NCBI RefSeq assembly: GCF_002007485.1
Contig: NZ_CP015820.1
Coordinates: 1,736,001 to 1,800,000 of the forward strand
DNA length: 64,000 nt
Direction of reading: 5' to 3'
Source: Ditibartonella apihabitans
GTDB taxonomy: Bacteria; Pseudomonadota; Alphaproteobacteria; Rhizobiales; Rhizobiaceae
The notes below the pieces were generated by a model. It did no database searches. It was given only the letters and a program-made list of their open reading frames with translations, and was not told the origin of the DNA. Position 1 is the first letter of the stretch, and each line of letters starts with the position of its first letter. Shown piece after piece: positions 20,485 to 28,967 of this stretch. The translations under genes were made by a program, and so were the position numbers.

Positions 20485-20493
20485 TTGTTGTGA

Positions 20494-20514
20494 CCGGCAG
20501 TCGAATTCTGCCGG
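20494..20514 (+). repeat. Hairpin directly after ftrA
   Basis: CCGGCAG/CTGCCGG inverted repeat, 7-bp stem and 7-nt loop, 10 nt after the ftrA stop. No T-run follows, so it may stabilise the ftrA mRNA rather than terminate. Confidence 0.5.
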
Positions 20515-20625
20515 AAACATTTAAGGGATAAGTTTCCAGTCAATCTTATCCCCAAAGATCGAGACCTGTTTGTAAAGTCGGGGTTTACTTTCGATCATCC
20601 ACCATTAGAAGTAAGCCCTCCGAGC

Positions 20626-20665
20626 AGACCGGCCGTTGTGACCTCCACAGCCGGTCTTGCTTTTT
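20626..20665 (+). terminator. Hairpin with T-run between ftrA and ftrB
   Basis: AGACCGGC pairs with GCCGGTCT, with an inner TGTG/CACA stem, followed by TTGCTTTTT. It would partly terminate transcription and yield more ftrA than ftrBCD message. Confidence 0.6.
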
Positions 20666-20741
20666 GGCGGGGATTATTGGTTTTTCCAGAACGTAAGCTA
20701 TTCATTCCGGAAAGCTCGGCTTGGTTAAAAAGGGTTTTATT

Positions 20742-21065
20742 ATGCGCGCAATATTGGTTTTGCTGTTTTGTCTGTTTCCCCTCTTTGCCGGAGCCGACGA
20801 ACTTTCACTTTATAATGTAACCATCAAGGATGGCGTGTTTGAACCGCAATCAATTGAAGTTCCGGCGGGGCAACGCTTCAAAATCTCGGTTAAAAATATC
20901 GGTTCGGGGCCGGCTGAATTTGAAAACCTGTCTATGCGGGTTGAAAAAGTTCTCGGTGCAGGGGTGGAATCTTTTGTCGTCATTCATCCGCTCAAACCCG
21001 GCAGCTACCATTTTATTGACGAATTTCACATGGATATGGCCGGTTTCGACATTAACGTAAAATAG
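20742..21065 (+). CDS. ftrB: Periplasmic cupredoxin-like protein FtrB
   Basis: A 107-residue protein with a signal peptide (about 1-18) and one cupredoxin-like domain: VTIKDGVFEPQSIEVPAGQRFKI at the start and LKPGSYHFIDEFHMDMAGFDI at the end, with histidines and methionines that could bind copper. In Brucella, FtrB is thought to oxidise ferrous iron during transport through FtrC. The ATG at 20742 has AAAGGG upstream; an upstream TTG in frame at 20721 is less likely. It is 257 nt after ftrA, the only wide gap in the operon, and 12 nt before ftrC. Confidence 0.85.
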   Translation: MRAILVLLFCLFPLFAGADELSLYNVTIKDGVFEPQSIEVPAGQRFKISVKNIGSGPAEFENLSMRVEKVLGAGVESFVVIHPLKPGSYHFIDEFHMDMAGFDINVK

Positions 21066-21077
21066 GAGAGCAGACAA

Positions 21078-21929
21078 ATGGGTGCACCTCTTTTCATCGT
21101 CTGGCGTGAAAGTATTGAAGCGCTGCTCGTTATCGGCATCCTTTATACGTGGCTGCGGCGAGAAAATCTTTTAACGCTTAAAAACCGTTTATGGGCAGGA
21201 ACCGCATTAGGGCTTGTTCTCGCGGGAATTCTCGCAATTCTATTTTATGTTGCGGGTACATGGTTTGCAGGCCCCGGCGGGGAATGGTTCTTCACCGCTA
21301 TGATGGCGGTTGCCGCCCTTCTCATTATGCAGATGATCGTCTGGATGCATCACCACGGTGCTTCAATGAAACATACTTTGGAACGTGAAGCGGCCGAAAG
21401 CCTGCAATCTTCCGGCGGTTTCGGCATTATGCTCCTTGCGATGATTGCGGTTGCCCGTGAAGGCTCCGAAACAGTGGTGTTTCTTGCCGGTGTCGGAGCG
21501 CAACAAAATGGTGCGTCGCTCGGCATGTTCATTCTGGGTGGTGTGCTCGGCTTTATTCTGGCACTTTTGACTTTCTGGTTGTTACAGAAATTTTCCAAAA
21601 TCATCCCGTGGAGATGGTTTTTCCTTGGAAGCGAATTTGTCCTTCTGCTCATTGGCGGGGGATTGCTGATTACTGCCTTCGACAAAGCGGCGGCCCAGAT
21701 TTCGGCTTATGATTTACCCGAATGGCTATACAGCTTTATGGATGATCCGCTATGGAGTACAAGCTGGCTTATTCCCGATAACAGCACATTGACAGGCCTT
21801 ACAGGTTACCATGCGGAACCGTCTTTGATGCAAGTTGTTGTGTTGGCAGTTTACTGGATTGCAGCCATTGTTCTTTGTAATAGAAAGCCTGCCAAAACGG
21901 CGATTCGCCCGCCATTGAAAGTTACCTGA
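21078..21929 (+). CDS. ftrC: FTR1-family iron permease FtrC
   Basis: A 283-residue integral membrane protein with seven predicted helices. The two iron-translocation REXXE motifs are present: WRESIEALL near residue 9-17 and AREGSETVVFL near 130-140. FTR1 permeases move iron across the inner membrane in partnership with periplasmic iron- and copper-binding proteins, here FtrA and FtrB. The AGGAGAG at 21065 overlaps the end of ftrB and gives a strong start. The length is usual for bacterial FTR1 proteins without the N-terminal periplasmic domain. Confidence 0.95.
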   Translation: MGAPLFIVWRESIEALLVIGILYTWLRRENLLTLKNRLWAGTALGLVLAGILAILFYVAGTWFAGPGGEWFFTAMMAVAALLIMQMIVWMHHHGASMKHTLEREAAESLQSSGGFGIMLLAMIAVAREGSETVVFLAGVGAQQNGASLGMFILGGVLGFILALLTFWLLQKFSKIIPWRWFFLGSEFVLLLIGGGLLITAFDKAAAQISAYDLPEWLYSFMDDPLWSTSWLIPDNSTLTGLTGYHAEPSLMQVVVLAVYWIAAIVLCNRKPAKTAIRPPLKVT

Positions 21930-21950
21930 AACCCGTTTTTTAAAGAAACC

Positions 21951-23327
21951 ATGTCACATATCATCACCACTGCGGTCTCTAATCTGGGCACTGTCATGCA
22001 ACGCCATAGAACAGTGATCCAGACGATACAGTGGTGTGTTGTCGCCATTTATCTGTTTCTCCTTATCGTGCCGTCATTTTTGCCATTGCCGCCACGGCAG
22101 GAACATATTCTTGGCAATCTTGTTCTTTTTGCCCAATTTGTTTTCTGGGGAATCTGGTGGCCCTTTGTCATTCTTTCTATGCTGTTTATAGGACGTATCT
22201 GGTGCGGCGTTTTCTGCCCCGAAGGTGCTTTGGCCGAATATACCAGCCGCACTGTCGGGCGTAACAAAACTATTCCGCGCTGGCTCAAATGGCGGGGCTG
22301 GCCAACGGTCGCCTTTATTCTCACAACCCTTTATGGGCAGTTAATCAGCGTTTATGATTATGCGGAAGCGGCACTTCTCATTCTGGGAGGCTCGACACTG
22401 GCAGCAATGGTCATCGGCTTCTTTTTCGGTAAAGGAACGCGCGTCTGGTGCCGTTATCTTTGCCCCGTTAATGGCGTTTTTAACCTGCTTTCCCGCCTTG
22501 CTCCTATTTCATTCAAGACAGATCAGGAAAAATGGGCACATTATTGTGGCGCTCGTCAGGAAAACCCCAATTGCCCTCCAATGATCAATATTCATCAGCT
22601 TCATGGCGTCAATGCCTGCCATATGTGCGCGCGCTGTGCCGGTTTTCGTGATGCAGTGGCGCTCAAACCACGCTCGGTTATGGAAGAAGTTGTCGTTTAC
22701 GGAGAAGACAAAAACGCCAATCCATGGGAAACAAGGCTACTGCTTTTCGGCATGATCGGCGTTGCCATCGGTGCCTTTACATGGACGGTAAGCCCGTGGT
22801 TTGTGACTTTTAAACAGGCAATTGCCGAATGGCTTGTCGATCACAATATTTTCTGGCCGCTCGACCCGACCGCCCCTTGGTGGATTTTGACAAACCACCC
22901 TGCCAATAATGACAGTTTCAACTGGGTAGACGGCTTTTGTGTCGCAAGTTACATTCTGGGAAGCGGTGTGCTTTTTGGCACTTTTTTAACACTCATGCTG
23001 TGGGCTATTGCCTCGCTTATGCGTTCGTCAACGCTCTATCATCATTTGGCACAAGCGTTTTTGCCATTGGCAGCAGCGGGTCTGTTTCTGGGGCTTACTG
23101 CAACGACTGTAAAACTTTTGATGTATGACGGTGTGACCTTCTGGTGGTTGCCATATGCCCGTGCCTTTATTCTTGCTTTGACGTCGCTCTGGAGCCTTTA
23201 TCTTGCCGCAAGAATTTTGCAAAGAACACCTGCAAGCCTCATCCGCAAATTAGTTAGCTTCGCTCTTTTTGCTCTTTGTTGCGTTCCGATTGTTTATGCC
23301 TGGTGGCTGATGTTCTGGGGCTGGTGA
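21951..23327 (+). CDS. ftrD: Polyferredoxin-type membrane protein FtrD (NapH/CcoG-like 4Fe-4S)
   Basis: A 458-residue membrane protein. Helices near the N-terminus are followed by cysteine clusters: CGVFCPEG (about 84-91), CRYLCPVNG (about 168-176) and CHMCARCAG (about 223-231), the pattern of NapH-like polyferredoxins. In the Ftr system it is thought to pass electrons from the cytoplasmic side so that the periplasmic copper protein is re-reduced or iron is kept in the right redox state. It follows ftrC by 21 nt and ends the operon. The late helices, without cysteines, form a large C-terminal membrane part. Confidence 0.9.
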   Translation: MSHIITTAVSNLGTVMQRHRTVIQTIQWCVVAIYLFLLIVPSFLPLPPRQEHILGNLVLFAQFVFWGIWWPFVILSMLFIGRIWCGVFCPEGALAEYTSRTVGRNKTIPRWLKWRGWPTVAFILTTLYGQLISVYDYAEAALLILGGSTLAAMVIGFFFGKGTRVWCRYLCPVNGVFNLLSRLAPISFKTDQEKWAHYCGARQENPNCPPMINIHQLHGVNACHMCARCAGFRDAVALKPRSVMEEVVVYGEDKNANPWETRLLLFGMIGVAIGAFTWTVSPWFVTFKQAIAEWLVDHNIFWPLDPTAPWWILTNHPANNDSFNWVDGFCVASYILGSGVLFGTFLTLMLWAIASLMRSSTLYHHLAQAFLPLAAAGLFLGLTATTVKLLMYDGVTFWWLPYARAFILALTSLWSLYLAARILQRTPASLIRKLVSFALFALCCVPIVYAWWLMFWGW

Positions 23328-24195
23328 GTTTTAAAACCGGAAATCACGGGCATTATCCGGCAGTTCAAAAACTCCGCTCCCCGGCTACCCCCGTCTTTTC
23401 CTGAAAAACCGACATTCGTAACGCTGCACATGATTTATCATGCTGTTCAAGATTTATAGTAAATTCAGGAAAATGGCTGCTCATCGGGAAAATGCTGCTA
23501 TTAGAGGAAGACCCTGCTTATCCAAAAATTTCCCTTTCGCTGCTTTACTTTGAAACCTGTTCCGTTTTGTGCTCTTTGGCCTTTATTCCTTTTCCGACAG
23601 CTCTCATGGAAAAACTTAGGCGATGGTGCTCATTTATAATTTTAAAAAAAACAAAACTGTTTCTGATAAAACCGATTTTTAAAAGCCTGTGGCAATTTTT
23701 AAGACGACGTTTTCAAGTGCATCCTGTTTTGATTGTATTTTCGTTAAACTTTAAAAATGCATCTTGCCCGAGCGGACTTTTTCATAACCCTTTTTGAGGT
23801 TGATTTGAGGTTCAGAAAAATCGACCCGCACGCGCCTTTTACACAAAAAATTCCTGAAACACTAAATGCATTTCTCTTACAAAATAACTTCGGGGAACGC
23901 GTTTTTCTTAGAAGGAAATTTCATAAAAAGCTGTTTTTTCAAAAAGCCTTTTTTGAAGGCGAATTGCCCCAATCTTGCCGCTACGCCATTTTTCTTGGAA
24001 CTGGAGAGGCCGCTTTCGAACAACTAAAAGGCTTCTCTTTGCTTGAAAACATTGTCGAAAACCGCTACCCCATAAAAGCCACCATTCATGAAAAACCACC
24101 GCACATAAAAACGCCCGAAAAGAAAGAAGTCGTTTGTGCGCTTTGCCCGTCACTGCAACTTGCTGTTTGATAGTGGAGCAGCCAATTCTTCGCGC
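23328..24195. other. Intergenic, no supported gene
   Basis: About 870 nt between ftrD and the 3' end of the transporter gene. A 137-codon open frame at 23757-24170 lacks a ribosome site and any domain, and has a Phe/Lys-rich make-up typical of chance frames. Nothing else seen. Confidence 0.5.
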
Positions 24196-26145
24196 TTATT
24201 TTTTTGGCTTTCTATTCTTCTCTTTTACAGGCGAAGTTTCTGAAGCCTTTGTGGTCTCACTAGCCGCTGTTTCGGTGTCTGCCGTTTGGGCTTCCGGAAT
24301 GCTATCAGACGGTTCGCTTTTTGGTGTCGTTTTTTCTCCCTTTGACAAAGCCTGTTCGGAAGGCTCGAATTTTACTTCTACAATCACGTCGAACAGATAA
24401 CTTTCGTCATTGCGACGGCTGATATAGACAAAAGTCGTATTTTTCAAATGCTGGAAGACAACCGAGGCAATACGTTTGCGTACAGTTTCGTCAATGCCAT
24501 CCATCACCTGATTGGCAACGATCCACTCGGGTTCTGTAAGAAGCACGCGTGCAAAAGCGATTGACCGGCGTTCAACATCGTTCAATCGTCTTTCCCAATC
24601 GACGTTTTCTTCATCAAGCGCGGAAAAATAATCACTCAAACCGGTGATTTCGAGAGCGCGTTCGATTTCATCGTCAGTCGGGTTTTTATCCGTTGCCGGA
24701 TAGAGAAGAACCGTGCGCAATGTGCCCGGCGGAATATAAGGGGCATCGGGAATATAATTTGGCAGGCCTGAATTGGGCAGCCCTACTGTGCCCTGCCCCC
24801 AAGGCCAAAGCCCTGCAAGCGCATGGTATAGAATGGTTTTATCAACATCTTGCGGTGCATAGATCAGCGTGTTTTGCCCGCGCTTGATAGCAAGATTTTC
24901 CGGTGTCAAAGTCAATTTGCCATTGGCTGTGCGGATCAACAGATTGTCGAAGGTCATAATATCGGAATCATTGGTTTTGACCGTGATATGCTCGCCCTTC
25001 AGACGATCGACACCGTCCATTTGAACAACAGCTTGTCTGAATGTTGCAACACGCAGCATCGTCGCGCGCCAATCGGCCAGAGCGCCATAATTGTCAACAA
25101 ACCAGCGCAACGACTGGTGCGCCTGATTGAAGGCCTGAACAGCCGCCTGTAGACCACCAAGATCAATGCCGCCACCAAAATAGATCGGCGAGGCGATAAT
25201 ATAGGGAGCAACATTCGAAACCCAGCCATAACCGGCGGTGATACCTGTCAATTTGGTGGTTGCGACAACAATATGCCAGATGGCGTTCAAAACGTTTTGC
25301 ACACGCCCGTCGAGATAGCGCTTCTCGTCCTTTTCCGCCCCCATCAGGGTGATCGAATCAATCGAACGGTTGGTGTGCATCAAGGCGGCACGCAAATCTG
25401 CCTCACGTGCATAACGGTTGGCGTTAATAGTCACCAGATTACGCGCAACAAACCATGTGAGAAAGGATGCCGCCCCGACATAAAGGAGCACCGCCCAGAT
25501 CATGTAACCGGGAAGCGGAAAACTATAGCCGGAAAAGCTGAAAACAAAGCCCGCCGTTGTTGCCCATAATGTCGGAATGAAGATGATCAATGTTACACTG
25601 GCCTGCAACAGATTGATGCCGAGATCGGCCGTTGATTCGGCGAGATGTCGCGCATCTTCATGAAGTTTCTGGTCAGGGTTGACGCCCACCTCGCCAGCCA
25701 TTGTCAGGCGAAAAGCACGCTTTGGCTGCATCCATTGGCTGATAAGGTCATCGGTCAAGCCTTCGCGCAATTTCATCTTCAAATATTGGTTCAAAAAAGT
25801 CTGGACAATGTTGAAGATCAATAAAACCGAGGCAATAACAAAGAACACACCGAGCTGGAAAACAAATTCGTGCAAATCTTTGCGGCTGATCGCGTTCCAG
25901 AAATCCTTTGTCCATTCATTGATTTGCAATTGCCCGCGGCCGATCAGAATAATCAGCAAAAGTATGCCAAGGAATGTCGCAATCAGCGTATTGCGCGTAT
26001 GCGAATGCCAGAAAGCAATATAAAGGATCTTTGCCTGATGCGAAAAACGGGTATTTTTGACAATGCCTTCACGCAATGAACCGGGAGCTGCATCAACCGG
26101 ATTATCAGGCATATTGTCGTCTATATCGCTGCCTTTTCTGGCCAT
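24196..26145 (-). CDS. SbmA/BacA-like transporter with fused degenerate ABC ATPase domain
   Basis: A 649-residue protein. Residues about 50-390 hold the YddA/SbmA-type membrane domain (six helices, with NEWTKDFWNAISRKD and TWFVARNLVTINANRYAREAD typical of the family). Residues about 400-595 align with an ABC ATPase (ending LAGLWPWG and PYIPPGTLR are intact), but every catalytic motif is altered: Walker A reads APQDVDKT (430-437) without its glycines, the Q-loop position is IPDAPY, the signature is LNDVERR, Walker B is WIVANQVMDGIDE, and the switch histidine is in ISRRN. The tail is a charged low-complexity stretch. BacA/SbmA proteins take up peptides with proton motive force and have no ATPase, so this one may work the same way. 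Start at 26145; single gene. Confidence 0.88.
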   Translation of the reverse strand: MARKGSDIDDNMPDNPVDAAPGSLREGIVKNTRFSHQAKILYIAFWHSHTRNTLIATFLGILLLIILIGRGQLQINEWTKDFWNAISRKDLHEFVFQLGVFFVIASVLLIFNIVQTFLNQYLKMKLREGLTDDLISQWMQPKRAFRLTMAGEVGVNPDQKLHEDARHLAESTADLGINLLQASVTLIIFIPTLWATTAGFVFSFSGYSFPLPGYMIWAVLLYVGAASFLTWFVARNLVTINANRYAREADLRAALMHTNRSIDSITLMGAEKDEKRYLDGRVQNVLNAIWHIVVATTKLTGITAGYGWVSNVAPYIIASPIYFGGGIDLGGLQAAVQAFNQAHQSLRWFVDNYGALADWRATMLRVATFRQAVVQMDGVDRLKGEHITVKTNDSDIMTFDNLLIRTANGKLTLTPENLAIKRGQNTLIYAPQDVDKTILYHALAGLWPWGQGTVGLPNSGLPNYIPDAPYIPPGTLRTVLLYPATDKNPTDDEIERALEITGLSDYFSALDEENVDWERRLNDVERRSIAFARVLLTEPEWIVANQVMDGIDETVRKRIASVVFQHLKNTTFVYISRRNDESYLFDVIVEVKFEPSEQALSKGEKTTPKSEPSDSIPEAQTADTETAASETTKASETSPVKEKNRKPKK

Positions 26146-26455
26146 TCACTCAAATCCCCTCATATAATCGCGACATTCTGACGACAATTAAAAATAATGA
26201 CTGCCCCTGTATACACCAGATAGTGTAGGCAATCAAAATAGCAAAAGTACCAACGCTTTCAAATTTAATATTAATTCAACTTGCTTTCTTTTTCGAGAGG
26301 GTCTATTGAAGCGCCAATCGATTTTTCGGTTGTGCGACTTTCTTAACCGTGCAGCAAGCACTATTTAACGAAACTCCCCTTTCTAAATTTCGATCTACCA
26401 GAAGCATCAACGCATGACGTGTTGGTGCACTCATTTTTTATTACAGGAGTTTCCT
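26146..26455. other. Divergent intergenic region and cold-shock leader
   Basis: It contains the promoters of the transporter gene and of the cold-shock gene, whose mRNA leader is probably long as in other csp genes. No gene seen. Confidence 0.45.
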
Positions 26456-26665
26456 ATGGCTACAGGAACAGTTAAGTGGTTCAACACAACAAAAGGCTTC
26501 GGCTTCATTCAACCTGATGATGGTGGTGCAGATGTATTTGTACACATTTCAGCCGTTGAACGCTCAGGCATGAGCGGTCTTAATGAAGGTCAGAAAGTGT
26601 CTTATGAAGTTGTGCAGGATCGTCGTTCCGGCAAATCTGCTGCAGGCAATCTTTCAGCTCTTTAA
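26456..26665 (+). CDS. Cold-shock protein (CspA family)
   Basis: A 69-residue single cold-shock domain with both RNA-binding motifs: GFGFIQ (RNP1, about 14-19) and VFVHIS (RNP2, about 29-34), after the standard opening [10 protein letters not shown]. Such proteins bind single-stranded RNA and DNA and melt RNA structure. ACAGGAG lies 7 nt before the ATG at 26456, which fixes this start against a longer frame. A second copy lies at 47507. A rho-independent terminator follows. Confidence 0.96.
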   Translation: MATGTVKWFNTTKGFGFIQPDDGGADVFVHISAVERSGMSGLNEGQKVSYEVVQDRRSGKSAAGNLSAL

Positions 26666-27127
26666 TATCTGGAAGTGAAATGCCCGACTAAAACGGCAAA
26701 ACGTTTGATGAGCATTTCAAAACCGGATATAAAAGAAACAGATTTTTAAAAGCTCCACTTTTTTGAGGTGGGGCTTTTTCCATATTAGCTTTAATTTCAT
26801 CGTAAGCCCGATGCATTCACCACTCCCCTATTACAATTTCCGGCGGGCGTGATTTTGCCTTATTCAAAACATCTAAACTTTTTGCCAATTATTCAAAAAA
26901 TAAGCCCAATACTCGGGGAAAAATGGGCATTATCGTTTCGGGTTTTATCTTTTCGGGCGTTTATGCCCATGGCTCTTTTTCCCTCTTCCTGTCACCTCTT
27001 TGTTCCGCTTCGTTCCGAATTTATTCTTTTTTACCCGGAATTCAGACACTCATTCAATGAGTCAAAGATGACCCGAATGGCACATTTAAACTATTTCCCG
27101 TTCAACCGAGGAAATTCAACAACATGC
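26666..27127. other. Intergenic region before the B12 operon
   Basis: Contains the csp terminator and no supported gene. Open frames are Phe/Ser-rich and lack start signals. Confidence 0.5.
26748..26779 (+). terminator. Rho-independent terminator after csp
   Basis: AAAAGCTCCAC pairs with GTGGGGCTTTT around a 9-nt loop and ends in a T-run. Confidence 0.85.
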
Positions 27128-27155
27128 TTGCACTTATATTTAGATAAGTTATAAA
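27128..27155 (+). promoter_or_regulatory. Candidate promoter of the cobalamin-riboswitch operon
   Basis: TTGCAC (27128-27133), a 16-nt spacer and TATAAA (27150-27155) place the start of transcription about at the first base of riboswitch helix P1 (27161). Confidence 0.55.
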
Positions 27156-27160
27156 TTTTA

Positions 27161-27362
27161 TTGACGGTTCCCCTTCAGGATGTCTTCAAAAGGGGAATAA
27201 TAGGGAACACGGAAAAATCGACCTCACTCAAGGGATTTCAGCCGTGGCTGCCCCCGCAACTGTAAACGGCAGCACCTTTTTTAAGGGTTTTACCCGGCCA
27301 CTGCGAAAGCGGGAAGGCTAAAGGTGCATAAAAATGCCGCGAGCCAGGAGACCTGCCGTCAA
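27161..27362 (+). ncRNA. Cobalamin (adenosylcobalamin) riboswitch
   Basis: The conserved B12-box core is present: GGGAACACGG at 27203, GCCGTGGCTGCCCCCGCAAC at 27241, GCCACTGCGAAAGCGGGAAGGC near 27297 and GAGCCAGGAGACCTGCC near 27341. Helix P1 closes it: TTGACGG (27161-27167) with CCGTCAA (27356-27362). A hairpin GGGCTT/AAGCCC (27367-27383) without a T-run follows, so control is more likely on translation, or through a downstream site, than by a simple terminator. It controls the B12 import genes downstream. Confidence 0.96.
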
Positions 27363-27429
27363 TCGTGGGCTTTTTATAAGCCCGTTATAAAATGCCCTAA
27401 CGCACGGTGGGTGCAAAGGAAAGGTCATC

Positions 27430-27912
27430 ATGGCAATCCAATCAGGCGTCATTTTTGTCGCCTCTCATACGCTCATCCGGATAATCTTTTCCGGTTTGAT
27501 TGCGCAAGCAAAACACTTGTTCCAACAGAGTTTTTTCTTTTATCTCTCGCGGCTTTTTTCAAAACAAAAAAGTTCGACAATGTTTTGCTCTCATTTGTCA
27601 AAGCAGAGAGAAGGTAAAAATGGCCTATTGAAACAAAAATATTCTGATTGTGAAAAGACCCGAAATAAAAAGTCCGAAGCTGAAAAGACCGGAACTGGAA
27701 AAATTTGTAACTTTAAAAAAATGGTTACAAATGCGTTTTTAAGCCGGATTTTCTTTAAGGCGTTTTCTTCAAGTCTTTTTTGCCAGAGAGTGCTTTTTTC
27801 GTTTTGCAAGTGCGGCTTTTCAGGCTTGAAAACTTTCCGAAACCCCGCCGTCTATCACTTCAATTCCGTGACATGGCAGAGCCCTCATAAAACGGCTTTG
27901 CACCGGCTTTAA
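27430..27912 (+). CDS. Unrecognised ORF between riboswitch and btuF
   Basis: A 160-codon frame starts at an ATG with a strong AAAGGAAAGG site 5 nt upstream, 67 nt after the riboswitch, and ends 17 nt before btuF, so it fits the gap well. I recognise no domain. The N-terminal ~45 residues are hydrophobic (VIFVASHTLIRIIF, FFFYLSRLF) and could be a membrane segment; the middle is Lys/Glu-rich; the C-terminal part is rich in Phe, Ser and Cys. It could be a fast-evolving or decayed B12-linked gene, a translated leader, or a chance frame. Confidence 0.35.
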   Translation: MAIQSGVIFVASHTLIRIIFSGLIAQAKHLFQQSFFFYLSRLFSKQKSSTMFCSHLSKQREGKNGLLKQKYSDCEKTRNKKSEAEKTGTGKICNFKKMVTNAFLSRIFFKAFSSSLFCQRVLFSFCKCGFSGLKTFRNPAVYHFNSVTWQSPHKTALHRL

Positions 27913-27929
27913 ACGAGAAGAGTATACTC

Positions 27930-28967
27930 ATGAAAACCATCCATTTGAAGACGATCATTCTGGCTCTGGCAATAAGCTGTTTTTCCATTGCTGTTCATAG
28001 CAATGCTTTTGCTGACGAAACGCATTATCCGCTTACAGTAAAAAATTGCGGCCGCACACTTGTTTTCAATAAAGCACCGGAACGCGTTGTTTCGGTCGGT
28101 CAGAATACGACAGAAATACTTTATGCTTTGGGTCTCTCCGACAAGGTCAAAGGCACAGCGCTCTGGTATTCGCCGGTTTTGCCGCAATTTACCGATGTGA
28201 ACAAAAACGTCAAAATGCTTTCCCATGATGTTCCAAGTTTCGAGAGCATCATTGCCGAAAAGCCCGATCTTGTCGCAAGTCATCAGGAATGGGTTATCGG
28301 GCCTGCGGGAAGTGCTGCAACCTATGACCAGTTCAAGGATTTTGAAATTCCGGTTTATACAGCACCGGCCGATTGCGTTGGAAAAGACAACCTTGCTGGT
28401 AGCGACGGTTTGCGCACAGCCCCTTTCACGATGGACATGATCTATCAGGAAATTTCCGAACTGGCATTGATTTTCAATGTTCAGGATCGCGGCGAAAAAC
28501 TTGTTAAAGAGCTGAAAGCGCGCGAACAAGCTGCAATTGACAAGGTCAAAAACTTGCCCAAGGGCAAAATCAGCGCGGTTTTCTGGTATTCCAGTGCCGA
28601 TCTTGATATTGACCCTTACGTTGCCGGAGACCTTGGTGCACCCGGTTATATTATGAAAATTCTCGGCATTAAAAATGTTATAGAATCGAACTATGAATGG
28701 CCGACCGTGGGGTGGGAAACCATTGTCAAAGCGAACCCGACCATTATTGTTCTTGCCGAAATGGATCGTCGCCGTTTTCCTGCCGATGATGTTGTCGTGA
28801 AACGCGATTTTTTGAAGAAAGACCCCGTTACAAAACTGCTACCGGCTGTCGAAAATAATCGCCTTGTCAATATGGACGTGCAATCCATGAATACAACCAT
28901 GCGCACCATTGACGGTATTGAAAAACTGGCAAATGCCATTGTCGAACTTGGTCTTGATAAAAAGTGA
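27930..28967 (+). CDS. btuF: B12-type ABC transporter substrate-binding protein (BtuF-like)
   Basis: A 345-residue periplasmic protein with a signal peptide (about 1-28, ending HSNAFA). The class III binding-protein (Fe-B12, PF01497) segments are seen: APERVVSVGQNTTEILYALGLSDKVKGTA, an IIAEKPDLVASHQE loop, and NPTIIVLAEMD near the C-terminus. This family binds siderophores, haem or cobalamin; the riboswitch upstream makes cobalamin (or a precursor) the best guess. It overlaps btuC by four bases (GTGA). The symbol is given by context; homology alone would only support an Fe-siderophore/B12 binding protein. Confidence 0.88.
   Translation: MKTIHLKTIILALAISCFSIAVHSNAFADETHYPLTVKNCGRTLVFNKAPERVVSVGQNTTEILYALGLSDKVKGTALWYSPVLPQFTDVNKNVKMLSHDVPSFESIIAEKPDLVASHQEWVIGPAGSAATYDQFKDFEIPVYTAPADCVGKDNLAGSDGLRTAPFTMDMIYQEISELALIFNVQDRGEKLVKELKAREQAAIDKVKNLPKGKISAVFWYSSADLDIDPYVAGDLGAPGYIMKILGIKNVIESNYEWPTVGWETIVKANPTIIVLAEMDRRRFPADDVVVKRDFLKKDPVTKLLPAVENNRLVNMDVQSMNTTMRTIDGIEKLANAIVELGLDKK

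Noticed and set aside
23757-24170. 137-codon open frame upstream of the transporter's 3' end
   Set aside because: No ribosome binding site, no recognisable domain, and Phe/Lys/Pro-rich composition like chance frames in AT-rich spacers.
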